Shown here: positions 36,937 through 46,618 of the stretch, in pieces
How positions within the stretch are numbered: the first letter of the stretch is position 1
How the letters are laid out: the number at the start of each line of letters is the position of its first letter
Origin: Roseomonas aerilata DSM 19363
GTDB lineage: Bacteria; Pseudomonadota; Alphaproteobacteria; Acetobacterales; Acetobacteraceae
Direction: 5' to 3'
DNA: 64,000 nucleotides
NCBI RefSeq assembly: GCF_000711725.1
Contig: NZ_JONP01000022.1
Location: 1-64,000, forward strand
Position numbers and translations under genes: made by a program
Notes under the pieces: model-generated
Seen by the model: only the letters and a program-made list of their open reading frames with translations
Databases searched by the model: none
What the model was told of the DNA's origin: nothing

Positions 36937-37619
36937 CAGACGATGCGGGTCGTGACCGTTCCGACGCCCTCGATCACGCCCTCGAGCAGGTCGCCCCGCT
37001 GCACGGCGGCCACGTTCTCCGGCGTGCCGGTCATGATAAGGTCGCCCGGCTCGAGCTTCACGAGGCGGGAGAGGTTCGCGATCACCTCCGGCACGGCCCA
37101 GATCATCTTCGAGAGATCGGAGGTCTGGCGAACCTGGCCGTTCACCTTCAGCTCGATCAGGCCCTTGCCGGGATCGATGGAGCCGGCCGGCACCAGCTCG
37201 CCGAGCGGGGCAGAGTGGTCGAAGGCCTTGCCCATGTCCCAGGGACGACCGGTCTTCTTGGCCGCGTTCTGAATGTCGCGGCGGGTCATGTCGAGGCCGG
37301 CGCAGTAGCCCCAGACATGGTTCAGCGCGTCCGCTTCCTGGATGTCGCTGCCGCTCACGCCGATGGCGACGACGAGCTCCATCTCGTGATGCAGGTCCTT
37401 CGTCTCGGTCGGATAGGGCATGTCGGCGCCGTTGATGACGATCGAGTCAGCGGGCTTCGTGAAGTAGAAGGGCGGCTCGCGGTCGGGGTCGCTGCCCATC
37501 TCGCGCGCGTGCTCGGCATAGTTGCGGCCGACGCAGAAGATGCGGCGCACCGGGAAGAGGCCGCCGCCGCGCACGGGCAGAGCCGCGATCGCGGGTGGGG
37601 CAATGACGTAGTCGGCCAT
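36936..37619 (-). CDS. Fumarylacetoacetate hydrolase family protein
   Basis: A 227-residue FAH-fold enzyme. It has FCVGRNYAEHAREMG, FYFTKPADSI, the metal ligands in HHEMELVVAIG, GYCAGLDMTRRDIQ, GKAFDHSAP and the C-terminal IMTGTPENVAAVQRGD. The family includes fumarylpyruvate hydrolases, acylpyruvases and oxaloacetate decarboxylases; length and sequence are close to the fumarylpyruvate hydrolase/FAHD1 group, but the substrate cannot be fixed. It lies upstream of and overlaps xthA. The upstream intergenic region carries a separate terminator and candidate RNA. Confidence 0.88.
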   Translation of the reverse strand: MADYVIAPPAIAALPVRGGGLFPVRRIFCVGRNYAEHAREMGSDPDREPPFYFTKPADSIVINGADMPYPTETKDLHHEMELVVAIGVSGSDIQEADALNHVWGYCAGLDMTRRDIQNAAKKTGRPWDMGKAFDHSAPLGELVPAGSIDPGKGLIELKVNGQVRQTSDLSKMIWAVPEVIANLSRLVKLEPGDLIMTGTPENVAAVQRGDLLEGVIEGVGTVTTRIV

Positions 37620-37722
37620 GGGCAGGGGGTCCGATCCGGTTCAGGGAGCGCCCGAGGGTATAGGCCGGCAGGAAGGAGCCGAACAGCCGAGCCCATCGGG
37701 AGAGTGCCGGATCCTGCGCCGC

Positions 37723-37760
37723 AAAAAAGTGGCGCCCGGTAAGGGGGGTCACCGGGCGCC
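37723..37760 (-). terminator. Strong intrinsic terminator, minus strand
   Basis: GGCGCCCGGT pairs with ACCGGGCGCC over 10 bp with a 10-base loop, and is followed on the minus strand by AC then TTTTTT. This is the clearest Rho-independent terminator in the window. The nearest upstream gene on this strand ends 194 bases away at 37954, and the downstream FAH gene starts about 100 bases past it, so it seems to end a separate transcript. Confidence 0.88.
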
Positions 37761-37865
37761 GTACGCTACTTTCCGATCGGATTACCTTATTGGTCGGGTG
37801 AGCCGGCAGGGGAGGCCGGCCACCACTGGCTCGTCACCAGCGGTGCAACATTACCAATATCCACA
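37723..37865 (-). ncRNA. Candidate structured small RNA ending in an intrinsic terminator
   Basis: On the minus strand a closed fold precedes the terminator. TATTGGT (37853-37859) pairs with ACCAATA (37788-37794). Inside are a 9-bp hairpin CACCGCTGG/CCAGTGGTG (37821-37845) and GCCGGC/GCCGGC (37802-37820) with loop CTCCCCT, an anti-Shine-Dalgarno-like sequence. One pair is G-U on this strand but a mismatch on the plus strand, favouring minus-strand RNA. The whole interval 37620-37953 has no gene and is less GC-rich than its surroundings. The 5' end is an estimate; no clear promoter is visible. It could instead be the 3' UTR of the C26 gene. Confidence 0.5.
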
Positions 37866-37953
37866 GGTGGAATGCAAAGCGGACTCCCCCCGCTGCGATC
37901 ACAGCAGCGTGAGCCTCCTGAATTTCCAGCAGCGAATACGGCCAGAATCGTAA

Positions 37954-38760
37954 TTATTCCGCTGCTACAGACATAGAAAACCCGCTCCCGACTCGGCGCC
38001 GGGCCGCGAACTGGAGCGCTGCTTCTCCGAATCGATCGAAGATCCGGCGGGAGAGCTGGTCTCGTTCCCAGTCATATTCCGGGTGCCACTGCACGCCCAC
38101 TGCAAAGCCCGGGGCGCCCTCTATGCTCGCTGCCTCGATCGTGCCGTCCGGCGCCCAGGCCTCAGGTCGCAGGCGCGGCGCTGGCCGGGCCACGCCCTGG
38201 TTGTGCAGGGAGTTCACGGGCACGGCCGCCGGATTGTAGGAGAGGCCGTCCCAGAGCTGTGCGAGGCCGCTTTCCGGGGCGACGCGCACGGGGTGGGCCT
38301 TGCCGGTCTTCACCCGCGCGAGCGTCTGGTCGCTCGGCGTGGAGTGGTCCATCCGGCCATCGAGATCCTGGATTCGCTGGTCGAGCGAGCCGCCGAGGGC
38401 GACATTCAGCTCCTGGAAGCCGCGGCAGATCGCCAGGAGCGGCACGCCCTCCGCCACCGCCGCGCGGATGAGGGGAAGGGTGGTCGCGTCCCGTGCCAGG
38501 TCCTCGGGCGTACCCTCCGCGTGGCAGGGGCCGTCGTAGTAGACCGGGCACACATTCGACCGGCTGCCCGTCAGCAACAGTCCATCCAGCCGCGAGAGAA
38601 GCTCCCGCGACACCTCCTCGCCCGCGGCGGGAAGCAGCACCGGCATCCCGCCGACCGGGCCGAGCACCACCCGGACGTAGTGATCCGATGCTGCGTGGTT
38701 CGGCATCCCGGTGGGGCCGAAAGGCTTGATGCAACAGGAAATGCCAATCAGGGGCCTCAT
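37954..38760 (-). CDS. C26 glutamine amidotransferase-like hydrolase (PuuD-type)
   Basis: A 268-residue class I amidotransferase-fold hydrolase. It has PLIGISCC at the start, VRVVLGPVGGMPVLLP, GLLLTGSRSNVCPVYY, the nucleophile Cys in AICRGFQELNVALGG, and the catalytic His in VQWHPEYD. This fits gamma-glutamyl-gamma-aminobutyrate hydrolase (PuuD), but no putrescine pathway genes adjoin it, so the substrate is open. The start at 38760 matches the family; one 36 bases upstream adds a Cys-rich stretch unlike it. The stop is followed by the candidate small RNA region. Confidence 0.85.
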   Translation of the reverse strand: MRPLIGISCCIKPFGPTGMPNHAASDHYVRVVLGPVGGMPVLLPAAGEEVSRELLSRLDGLLLTGSRSNVCPVYYDGPCHAEGTPEDLARDATTLPLIRAAVAEGVPLLAICRGFQELNVALGGSLDQRIQDLDGRMDHSTPSDQTLARVKTGKAHPVRVAPESGLAQLWDGLSYNPAAVPVNSLHNQGVARPAPRLRPEAWAPDGTIEAASIEGAPGFAVGVQWHPEYDWERDQLSRRIFDRFGEAALQFAARRRVGSGFSMSVAAE

Positions 38761-38964
38761 ACTGCCTATGTCGCAACGGCAGCATGTCAGTTTCAAGGCA
38801 GAAGCGACGTGAGAGTGTCTGATCCGGCCTGCGCGCCATGGCTGTGTCGCGCCGGTCGCACCTGCCGAAGGATCCCCGGTGCTGGACCTGCACCCGTTGA
38901 ACCCATCCAGGCGGGGCGGCAGCGAGGATGGGAACTCACGCCGGTCGGGTGCCGGCAGGGTCGA

Positions 38965-39603
38965 TCAATTATTGTCGACCGGGCCGGCCTGGAAGCGCGG
39001 ATCGTTGAAGTCGAAGACGGCACGGTCCAGCCGCACGCCGGTTTCGATGGCAGAGAGGGTGACGCGGGTGGTGCGCCCCTGGCTATCCACCACCAGCCAC
39101 TGCCGCAACTCCATCGGGCTTTCCGCGAAGACAAGGGTGATGCGCCCCTCCGCCGGGTTCGCGGTGCGGTACACCGTCACCCGCAGGAGGCCGCCCTCGC
39201 GCTGCACCCCCGACACCGTCACGTCGCCCGAGAGCACGATCCGCTCCCGCAGGAGGATGCCGAGCGGGGTGGAGCCGACGGGCACGATGGAGGGCTGCCG
39301 CAACTCCTTGTCGTAATGCATGAACTGTCCGGCATTGGCGATCAGCAGCAGCGGCTCCGGCGGATCGTAGTCGAAGCGCATGCGCCCGGGCCGCCAGATC
39401 AGCGCCGTTCCCTGAGCCGTCGCCCCGTTCTGGGCGATCTGGATGAAGCGGGCGCGCAGCGTGGTCAGCCCGTTGAGATAGGCCTCCGCGCGCTGGATAT
39501 CCGTGCGGTCCCGAGCCGAGAGCGCTGCGCCTTGGGCAACGGCCGGGCCCGCGGGCGGGAGCAGGGACAGGAGGGGGAGGGCGGCGAGGAGGCGTCTGCG
39601 CAT
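38965..39603 (-). CDS. lolA: Outer-membrane lipoprotein carrier protein LolA
   Basis: A 212-residue periplasmic chaperone for lipoproteins. A signal peptide (MRRRLLAALPLLSLLPP, cleavage near AVAQ) precedes the LolA fold: IQRAEAYLNGLTTLRARFIQ, GTALIWRPGRMRFDYDPPEP, LLIANAGQFMHYDKEL, and the late SPMELRQWLVVDSQGRTTRV. In E. coli it carries lipoproteins from LolCDE to LolB; LolB is absent in alphaproteobacteria. The start at 39603 follows the signal sequence; a longer reading adds 32 residues that look like leader DNA. The gene is divergent from a GT-A-like gene. Confidence 0.88.
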   Translation of the reverse strand: MRRRLLAALPLLSLLPPAGPAVAQGAALSARDRTDIQRAEAYLNGLTTLRARFIQIAQNGATAQGTALIWRPGRMRFDYDPPEPLLLIANAGQFMHYDKELRQPSIVPVGSTPLGILLRERIVLSGDVTVSGVQREGGLLRVTVYRTANPAEGRITLVFAESPMELRQWLVVDSQGRTTRVTLSAIETGVRLDRAVFDFNDPRFQAGPVDNN

Positions 39604-39720
39604 CCGGTTCAGATGGCGCGAGAAGGGGGCCGGGGGAAGGGCCGAGGGGAAGCAGGGAAAGGGAAGCGCGTGGGAACACGGTCTGGAACCGGAACGCACG
39701 GGCCGCGTTAAGCCAAATGT

Positions 39721-39736
39721 AAGACTGATCAGTCTT
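39721..39736. promoter_or_regulatory. Perfect 16-bp palindrome between lolA and the GT-A-like gene
   Basis: AAGACTGATCAGTCTT is a perfect palindrome ten bases before the start at 39747 and 118 bases from the lolA start. In this GC-rich DNA an AT-rich, gapless palindrome is unusual. It may be an operator shared by the divergent genes, or a small mRNA hairpin near the ribosome site. No regulator can be named. Confidence 0.45.
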
Positions 39737-39746
39737 CACTCCCGAT

Positions 39747-40409
39747 ATGGACACCATGGCAACCGCTCTCCACCGGTCCTCGAGCAGCGTCGATCTCCCC
39801 TGGGCCGCAGCCCAGCACGGGAACGCGCGTCCGGTGGAACCGGCTGCGGGCCTGCCCGTGGCCGTGGTCTGTGTCTCGGTGGGGCCGCAGAATCTGCCGA
39901 GGCTGCGCTCCTTCCTTCTCTCGCTTGCCCGCTCCCGCGCGGCGTGCGGCGTGCCAGTGGCACACGGCGCCCTGGCTGTCCTTATCCTCGCATCGCCGGT
40001 GGCGGAGGCCCTGGCCCTCGTGGACGGGCTGGTGGCCGATTATCCATTCCCGCTTCGCGTCCAGGCGCCGGCCGATGCGCTTGGCGCCGCCAGTCTGGCC
40101 GCCGAATGGGCGGCGGCCCTGGGTGCACCGGACCTTCCCGTGCTGCTGGCGGACGCGGCCGCTCCGGTCGCCCCTCGCTGGGCCTACGAGACACTCTCGG
40201 CCCTGCGGGACGGCGCCGACATCGTCTCCGCCCGCACCGGCTTCCTGGGGCGCCTGCTGTTCGGCCCCGGCCAGCCCGTTGCTCTCTCCGGCAAGGCGCG
40301 CCGCATGATGGAGGGCCATGCCGGGTCGCGCGCCGATGCCGGCTGGGCCGGGCGCTTCTCCCCCTGGCGCCGCCCCCGGCATTCCGGGCTGCTCTCCGCA
40401 AGCCACTAG
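39747..40409 (+). CDS. GT-A-fold glycosyltransferase-like protein, degenerate
   Basis: A 220-residue protein. Residues 37-175 look like the front half of a GT2-type domain: VAVVCVSVGPQNLPRLRSFLLSL, then LDGLVADYPFPLRVQ and LPVLLADAAAPVAPRWAYETLSAL, which parallels the D-x-D strand and the following helix. The DxD motif reads LADAAAP, so only one acidic residue remains and metal/nucleotide binding is doubtful. The C-terminal tail is basic and no membrane span is evident. It may be an inactive or regulatory relative; a chance resemblance cannot be excluded. The promoter region holds a 16-bp palindrome. Confidence 0.5.
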   Translation: MDTMATALHRSSSSVDLPWAAAQHGNARPVEPAAGLPVAVVCVSVGPQNLPRLRSFLLSLARSRAACGVPVAHGALAVLILASPVAEALALVDGLVADYPFPLRVQAPADALGAASLAAEWAAALGAPDLPVLLADAAAPVAPRWAYETLSALRDGADIVSARTGFLGRLLFGPGQPVALSGKARRMMEGHAGSRADAGWAGRFSPWRRPRHSGLLSASH

Positions 40410-40497
40410 GCGAATCGCTCCTGCCAGGGCGCAACGCGCCCTGGACAGAATGCCCGCGTCCCCCGAGACTCCGTACCCGAAGGCGGCGAGGTGAGCG

Positions 40498-40836
40498 GTG
40501 CGGGGCAGGATCGGCGACGACCAGGTAGTGGAACTGGCCGAGATGTTCCGGCTGATGAGCGACCCCACGCGGCTCAGCATCATCCTCGCCTGCCTGGACG
40601 CCCCCGCCGCGGTGGGAGAGATGGCGGAGCGCATCGGCATCTCCGGCAGCCTCGTCTCTCATCATTTGCGCCTGCTCCGCGCTGCGCGGCTGCTGCAGGC
40701 GGACCGGCGCGGCCGCCAGGTCTTCTACGCCGTGATGGACCAGCACGTGCGCTCCATGCTGACCGACATGGTGGACCACGTGACCGAGGACGGGGCAGAG
40801 GGGGAGGCCGAAGGCGAGGTCGCCTCACCCGGCTGA
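40498..40836 (+). CDS. ArsR/SmtB-family repressor with a CzrA-type zinc-site motif
   Basis: A 112-residue winged-helix repressor. The HTH region reads MSDPTRLSIILACLD, VGEMAERIGISGSLVSHHLRLL and the wing LLQADRRGRQVFYAVMD. Helix alpha-5 carries Asp81, His83, His94 and Glu97, i.e. the DxH-x10-HxxE pattern of the alpha-5 metal site in SmtB/CzrA, which sense Zn or Co/Zn across the dimer. The acidic Glu-rich tail (about 97-108) is extra. No metal exporter adjoins it; the next gene is ctaC, 250 bases downstream. The start is GTG at 40498, preceded by GAGGTGA. Confidence 0.85.
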   Translation: MRGRIGDDQVVELAEMFRLMSDPTRLSIILACLDAPAAVGEMAERIGISGSLVSHHLRLLRAARLLQADRRGRQVFYAVMDQHVRSMLTDMVDHVTEDGAEGEAEGEVASPG

Positions 40837-41086
40837 AGCCCTTTCCCGGCGGGCTGCACCCCGCGGGATTAACATCACCTCACTCTTGGCGTGGGCCCTT
40901 CCCGAAGGGCGATTCCACCCAATCTTGTGCGGCGCGGCGCCGCGTGATTAGTGTCGCTGGAGAACCCTCCCGTGCGCGGGGGCGGTACAGGCCGGCGCGC
41001 CCTGCGCCGGGACGGGACAGTGAAGCGGCGCGTGGCCGCCGGGCGTGCCTGGCGCGGCCTGCGGAACACCGGATCAGGACGGCGGA

Positions 41087-41992
41087 ATGCGGCGGATTTT
41101 CTCGAAGACCCGGGCCCTATCGACAGCCCTGGGCATGATGCTCCTGGCCGGGAGCGGCGCCTTCGCGCAGTCGCCCCCTGCGGGTCAGGCGCTCGGTGCC
41201 CCCGAGCCCTGGGCCATGGGCCTGCAGCCGGCCTACGGGCCGGTGAAGGCGGCGATTCACGACTTCAACGACCTCGTGCTCTACATCATCATCGCGATCA
41301 CGATCTTCGTGGCCGCGCTGCTGGCCTGGGTGATCTTCCGCTACTCGGCGAAGCGGAACCCCCAGCCCTCCCGCACGAGCCACAACACCGTGCTCGAGAT
41401 CGCCTGGACCGTCGTGCCGGTGCTGATCCTGCTCGTCATCGCCATCCCCTCCTTCCGCCTCATCTACTACGAGGACCGGGCCCGGGACGCGGACATGACC
41501 GTGAACGTGCAGGGCCGTCAGTGGTACTGGCACTACGAGTACCCGGATAACGGCAACTTCAACTTCGACAGCTACCCCGTCGCCGAGGGTGACCTCCGCC
41601 CGGGCCAGCTCCGCAACCTGGCGGTGGACAACCCCCTGGTGGTGCCGGTGGGCGCGACGGTCCGGGTGCTCACCACCGGGCACGACGTGATCCACTCCTT
41701 CTTCGTGCCGAGCCTCGGCGTGCAGAAGTACACGATCCCCGGCCGCACGCTGGAGACCTGGTTCCGCGCGGATCGCGAGGGCACCTTCTACGGCCAGTGC
41801 AACCAGATCTGCGGCAACAACCACTGGTTCATGCCGATCGCCGTCCGCGCCGTGCCCCGGGCCGAGTTCGATACCTGGGCGGCCGAGGCGAAGCAGAAGT
41901 TCGCCGAGGGCGCTGCCCCCGGCTGGCCCGAGCGCGACCGCGCAACTTCGGTCGCGGTGGCCGATACCCCCTCCGTGGAGGTCCGCCGGTAA
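41087..41992 (+). CDS. ctaC: Cytochrome c oxidase subunit II
   Basis: A 301-residue subunit that takes electrons from cytochrome c. A signal peptide (to about residue 26) is followed by two membrane helices (about 63-85 and 104-125) and the periplasmic cupredoxin domain. The CuA ligands are present: GHDVIHSFFVP (His) and CNQICGNNHWFM (two Cys, His, with Met later). The aromatic patch QGRQWYWHYEYP is intact. It is first in the cluster ctaC-ctaD-ctaB-small ORF-ctaG-ctaE-surf1. The start at 41087 (MRRIFSKTRA) begins the signal; an ATG 42 bases upstream is less likely. Confidence 0.95.
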   Translation: MRRIFSKTRALSTALGMMLLAGSGAFAQSPPAGQALGAPEPWAMGLQPAYGPVKAAIHDFNDLVLYIIIAITIFVAALLAWVIFRYSAKRNPQPSRTSHNTVLEIAWTVVPVLILLVIAIPSFRLIYYEDRARDADMTVNVQGRQWYWHYEYPDNGNFNFDSYPVAEGDLRPGQLRNLAVDNPLVVPVGATVRVLTTGHDVIHSFFVPSLGVQKYTIPGRTLETWFRADREGTFYGQCNQICGNNHWFMPIAVRAVPRAEFDTWAAEAKQKFAEGAAPGWPERDRATSVAVADTPSVEVRR

Positions 41993-43627
<1,635 letters not shown>

Positions 43628-43682
43628 CAGGGGCACCTTCCCGGTTGCGGTCCGCCGCGAGGGAACGATATGGAGCGTCACC

Positions 43683-44636
43683 ATGAGTGACCTGATGAGG
43701 AGGGGGGCCACGGCCCCCCTCGCCGTTTCCACCGATTGGTCCGAGCTGCGCGACTGGTTCGCGCTGCTCAAGCCGCGCGTGATGACCCTCGTGGTCTTCT
43801 CCGGCCTCGTTGGCATGCTTGTCGCGCCCGGGCACATCCATCCCGTGCTCGGCTCCGTCGCGATCCTCTGCATCGCGGTCGGTGCGGGCGCCGCCGGCTG
43901 CATCAACATGTGGTACGAGCGCGACATCGACGCGTTGATGCGCCGCACCGCGCGCCGCCCCATGGCCGCCGGCCGGATCGAGCCCGAGGCAGGCCTCGCC
44001 TATGGCGTCTTCCTCGCCGGCCTCTCGGTCGTGCTGATGGGCCTCGCGACAAACTGGATGGCCGCCGGCTGGCTGCTCGGCTCCATCCTTTTCTACGTCT
44101 TCGTCTATACGATGTGGCTGAAGCGCCGGACCCCGCAGAACATCGTCATCGGCGGCGCGGCCGGGGCTTTCCCGCCGATCATCGGCTGGGTGGCGGTCAC
44201 CGGGCACCTCGACGTGCTGCCGCTGATCCTCTTCGCCATCGTCTTCGCCTGGACACCCCCGCATTTCTGGTCGCTCAGCCTTTGGGCGCATGAGGACTAT
44301 GCGCGCGCCGGGGTGCCGATGCTGCCGGTGGTGTCGGGCGCGCGGGAGACGCGGCGCCAGATCGTGCTCTACACGGTCGTGCTCGCGCCGCTCGGTCTCC
44401 TGCCGACGCTGCTGGGCCTCGCCGGCTGGGTTTATGGCGCCTACGCGATTTCGCTCGGCATCGGCTTCCTCTTCCACGCTTGGCGTGTGTTGACGGAGCC
44501 GCAGGACGCCGCGGGCGTCAGCCTCCGGGGCGACGCCGCCGCCCGCAAGGCCTTCCGCTTCTCGCTGCTCCACCTCGCCGGCCTCTTCGGGGCGCTGGCG
44601 GTGGACCACTGGCTGCGCGTGGCGGGCCTGCTCTGA
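43683..44636 (+). CDS. ctaB: Protoheme IX farnesyltransferase (heme O synthase)
   Basis: A 317-residue UbiA-family membrane enzyme that farnesylates heme B to heme O for the oxidase. It has KPRVMTLVVFSGLVGM, the first Asp-rich motif NMWYERDIDALMRRTARRP, WLKRRTPQNIVIGGAAGAFPP and the second motif region HFWSLSLWAHEDYARAGVPMLP. Seven to nine membrane spans are evident. GGAG lies five to six bases from the ATG at 43683. It overlaps the next small gene as TGATG. Confidence 0.95.
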   Translation: MSDLMRRGATAPLAVSTDWSELRDWFALLKPRVMTLVVFSGLVGMLVAPGHIHPVLGSVAILCIAVGAGAAGCINMWYERDIDALMRRTARRPMAAGRIEPEAGLAYGVFLAGLSVVLMGLATNWMAAGWLLGSILFYVFVYTMWLKRRTPQNIVIGGAAGAFPPIIGWVAVTGHLDVLPLILFAIVFAWTPPHFWSLSLWAHEDYARAGVPMLPVVSGARETRRQIVLYTVVLAPLGLLPTLLGLAGWVYGAYAISLGIGFLFHAWRVLTEPQDAAGVSLRGDAAARKAFRFSLLHLAGLFGALAVDHWLRVAGLL

Positions 44637-44806
44637 TGCCCCAGCCCCAACTCCCTGTCGAAGCGCCCTCCATGTCCAAGGAGGAGGAGGCGGAGTTCTA
44701 CCGCCGCCGCCGCGGGCGCAATATCGGCATGCTCGTGCTGCTGATCGCCCTCGTCGCGATCTTCTTCTTCATCACCATCGCCAAGCTGACCTCCTCCGTC
44801 TCTTGA
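44636..44806 (+). CDS. Small single-span membrane protein of the cox cluster (CoxF-like)
   Basis: A 56-residue protein with an acidic/basic N-terminal part (SKEEEAEFYRRRRGRN) and one membrane helix (about 31-50, GMLVLLIALVAIFFFITIAK). A short gene of this type sits between ctaB and ctaG in many alphaproteobacteria and is sometimes called coxF; it may be a small oxidase subunit or assembly aid. Its ATG overlaps the ctaB stop. An internal ATG at 44672, after GGAG-like bases, would give a 44-residue product. Confidence 0.75.
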   Translation: MPQPQLPVEAPSMSKEEEAEFYRRRRGRNIGMLVLLIALVAIFFFITIAKLTSSVS

Positions 44807-44836
44807 GGCCGGCTCCGGGAGGACCATTTCCGCCCC

Positions 44837-45496
44837 ATGCCCGAAGCGCCCTTCCCGCGATCTGAGCCCACGCCCTCGCCCGCGAACAAGCAGCGGGCAC
44901 AGGGTAACCGGCGCATCGCCATCGCGGCCTTCGGGACGGTGGTCGGCATGGTCGGCCTGTCCTTCGCCGCCGTCCCGCTCTACGCCGCCTTCTGCAAGGC
45001 CACCGGTTACAACGGCACGGTGCAGACGGGCGGCCCGGCCGCGCCAGGCGCCGTGGAACGGCAGGTGACCGTCCGCTTCAACGCCACCACCCATCCCTCG
45101 CTGCCCTGGCAGTTCGAGGCGGCGCAGAAGGCTATGCCCGTCCATCTCGGTGAATCCGGGCTCGCCTTCTACCGTGCTGCCAACCGGGCGGACCGCCCGG
45201 TGGAGGGGGTCGCTACCTACAACGTGACGCCCGAGGTGGTCGGCAAGTATTTCCACAAGACCGCCTGCTTCTGCTTCGACGCCCAGACCCTCCAGCCCGG
45301 CCAGTCCGTCGAGATGCCCGTCAGCTTCTGGGTCGATCCCGAGATGGCGAAGGACCCGGAGACCCGGGACATCCGCACCATCACCCTCAGCTACACCTTC
45401 TTCCGCACGCTGGCGGATGCGGAGCGCACCGGGGCGCTCGCGAGCGCCGGGCCGCATGTCGGCCGCATGGCCGAGCCCCCGACCGCGACGCGCTGA
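44837..45496 (+). CDS. ctaG: Cytochrome c oxidase copper chaperone CtaG (Cox11)
   Basis: A 219-residue protein anchored by one N-terminal membrane helix (about 32-54), with a periplasmic immunoglobulin-like domain. It delivers copper to CuB. Signature segments: VPLYAAFCKATGYNGTVQ and the copper-binding CFCFDAQTL, followed by MPVSFWVDPEM and ITLSYTFF. The Cys in YAAFCK near the membrane is also conserved in Cox11. It follows the small cox gene by 30 bases. Confidence 0.95.
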   Translation: MPEAPFPRSEPTPSPANKQRAQGNRRIAIAAFGTVVGMVGLSFAAVPLYAAFCKATGYNGTVQTGGPAAPGAVERQVTVRFNATTHPSLPWQFEAAQKAMPVHLGESGLAFYRAANRADRPVEGVATYNVTPEVVGKYFHKTACFCFDAQTLQPGQSVEMPVSFWVDPEMAKDPETRDIRTITLSYTFFRTLADAERTGALASAGPHVGRMAEPPTATR

Positions 45497-45667
45497 CTGC
45501 CCGCGGCGGGCGCGGGCGCGCGCCGAGATTACCGGCCCTGCCCTTGATCCCGGGGGCGGTTTGCGGGATTGATGCAATGCACGCCCGGGGCCCCGGTCCC
45601 GCGTTACCCAAAGGGGGCCCAGCCCCAGGCCATCAACGGGCTCGGTCCCGCTTCACCAGGACGCGCT

Positions 45668-46534
45668 ATGGCTCTCGACACCACCACGGCCGGCATGGCG
45701 ATCGACGCCTCCGAGCCGCCGCCGCCGCACAAGCATCCCTACCACCTGGTGGACCCGTCCCCCTGGCCGCTGCTCTCCGCCTTCTCGGCCGGCGCGCTGC
45801 TCTTCGGCATCGTGCTCTGGGCGCATTACAACATCCACTGGATGTTCGGCGTGGGCCTCGTCGGCACCCTGGCCTCCGCCACCCTCTGGTGGCGCGACGT
45901 GGTGCGCGAGTCGAAGCAGCCGGGCGTCCATACCCCGATCGTGCGGATCGGCATGCGCTACGGCATGTCGCTCTTCATCGCCTCCGAGGTGATGTTCTTC
46001 GTCGCCTTCTTCTGGGCCTACTTCCACTTTGCGCTCTACCCCGAGCACGTGGCGGGCGCCGAGACGGCGATCTGGCCGCCCAAGGGCATCCACACCTTCG
46101 ACCCCCTCGGCCTGCCCTTCCTCAACACGATGATCCTGCTGCTTTCGGGCTGCACCGTCACCTGGGCGCACCACTCCCTCATCGAGGGCGACCGCAAGGG
46201 GATGCTCCAGGGCCTGGCGATTACCGTCGTCCTTGGCCTGTTCTTCACCTTCCTGCAGGCGGTGGAGTATTCCGAGGCGCCGTTCGCCTTCTCCGGCGGC
46301 GGCATCTATCCCTCCACCTTCTTCCTCGCCACCGGCTTCCACGGCTTCCACGTGATCGTCGGCACGCTGTTCCTGCTCGTCTGCCTCATCCGCGCCTGGG
46401 GCGGGGACTTCACGCCGAAGCGCCACTTCGGCTTCGAGGCAGCGGCCTGGTACTGGCACTTCGTGGACGTGGTGTGGCTGTTCCTCTTCATCTGCATCTA
46501 TCTCTTCGGTGCGGGCGAGATCGCCCAGCACTGA
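45668..46534 (+). CDS. ctaE: Cytochrome c oxidase subunit III
   Basis: A 288-residue subunit with seven membrane helices that stabilises the oxidase core. Typical sequences are HPYHLVDPSPWPLLSAFS, GMSLFIASEVMFFVAFFWAYFH, TVTWAHHSLIEGDRKG, FFLATGFHGFHVIVGT and AWYWHFVDVVWLFLF, with the conserved Glu residues in helices III. AGGA precedes the ATG at 45668. The 171 bases between ctaG and this gene contain no gene. A large hairpin follows the stop. Confidence 0.96.
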   Translation: MALDTTTAGMAIDASEPPPPHKHPYHLVDPSPWPLLSAFSAGALLFGIVLWAHYNIHWMFGVGLVGTLASATLWWRDVVRESKQPGVHTPIVRIGMRYGMSLFIASEVMFFVAFFWAYFHFALYPEHVAGAETAIWPPKGIHTFDPLGLPFLNTMILLLSGCTVTWAHHSLIEGDRKGMLQGLAITVVLGLFFTFLQAVEYSEAPFAFSGGGIYPSTFFLATGFHGFHVIVGTLFLLVCLIRAWGGDFTPKRHFGFEAAAWYWHFVDVVWLFLFICIYLFGAGEIAQH

Positions 46535-46552
46535 GGCCCCTAACCGCATCAG

Positions 46553-46609
46553 CGAACCCCGTCCGGCCTGCCGAGCTTTCGGCCTGCCGGGCGGGGTTCG
46601 TCGTTTGAA
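46553..46609 (+). terminator. Hairpin between ctaE and surf1
   Basis: AACCCCGTCCGGC pairs with GCCGGGCGGGGTT over 13 bp (one G-U pair) around an 18-base loop, between ctaE and surf1. The flanking CGTCGTTTG is only weakly U-rich, so it may attenuate rather than stop transcription into surf1. Confidence 0.5.
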
Positions 46610-46618
46610 AGACCCGCC

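Noticed and set aside
37730-37953. 6S RNA or SRP RNA in the 37.7-37.9 kb intergenic region
   Set aside because: The fold is not one long rod with a central bulge, and the SRP GGAAGCAGCC-type core is absent.
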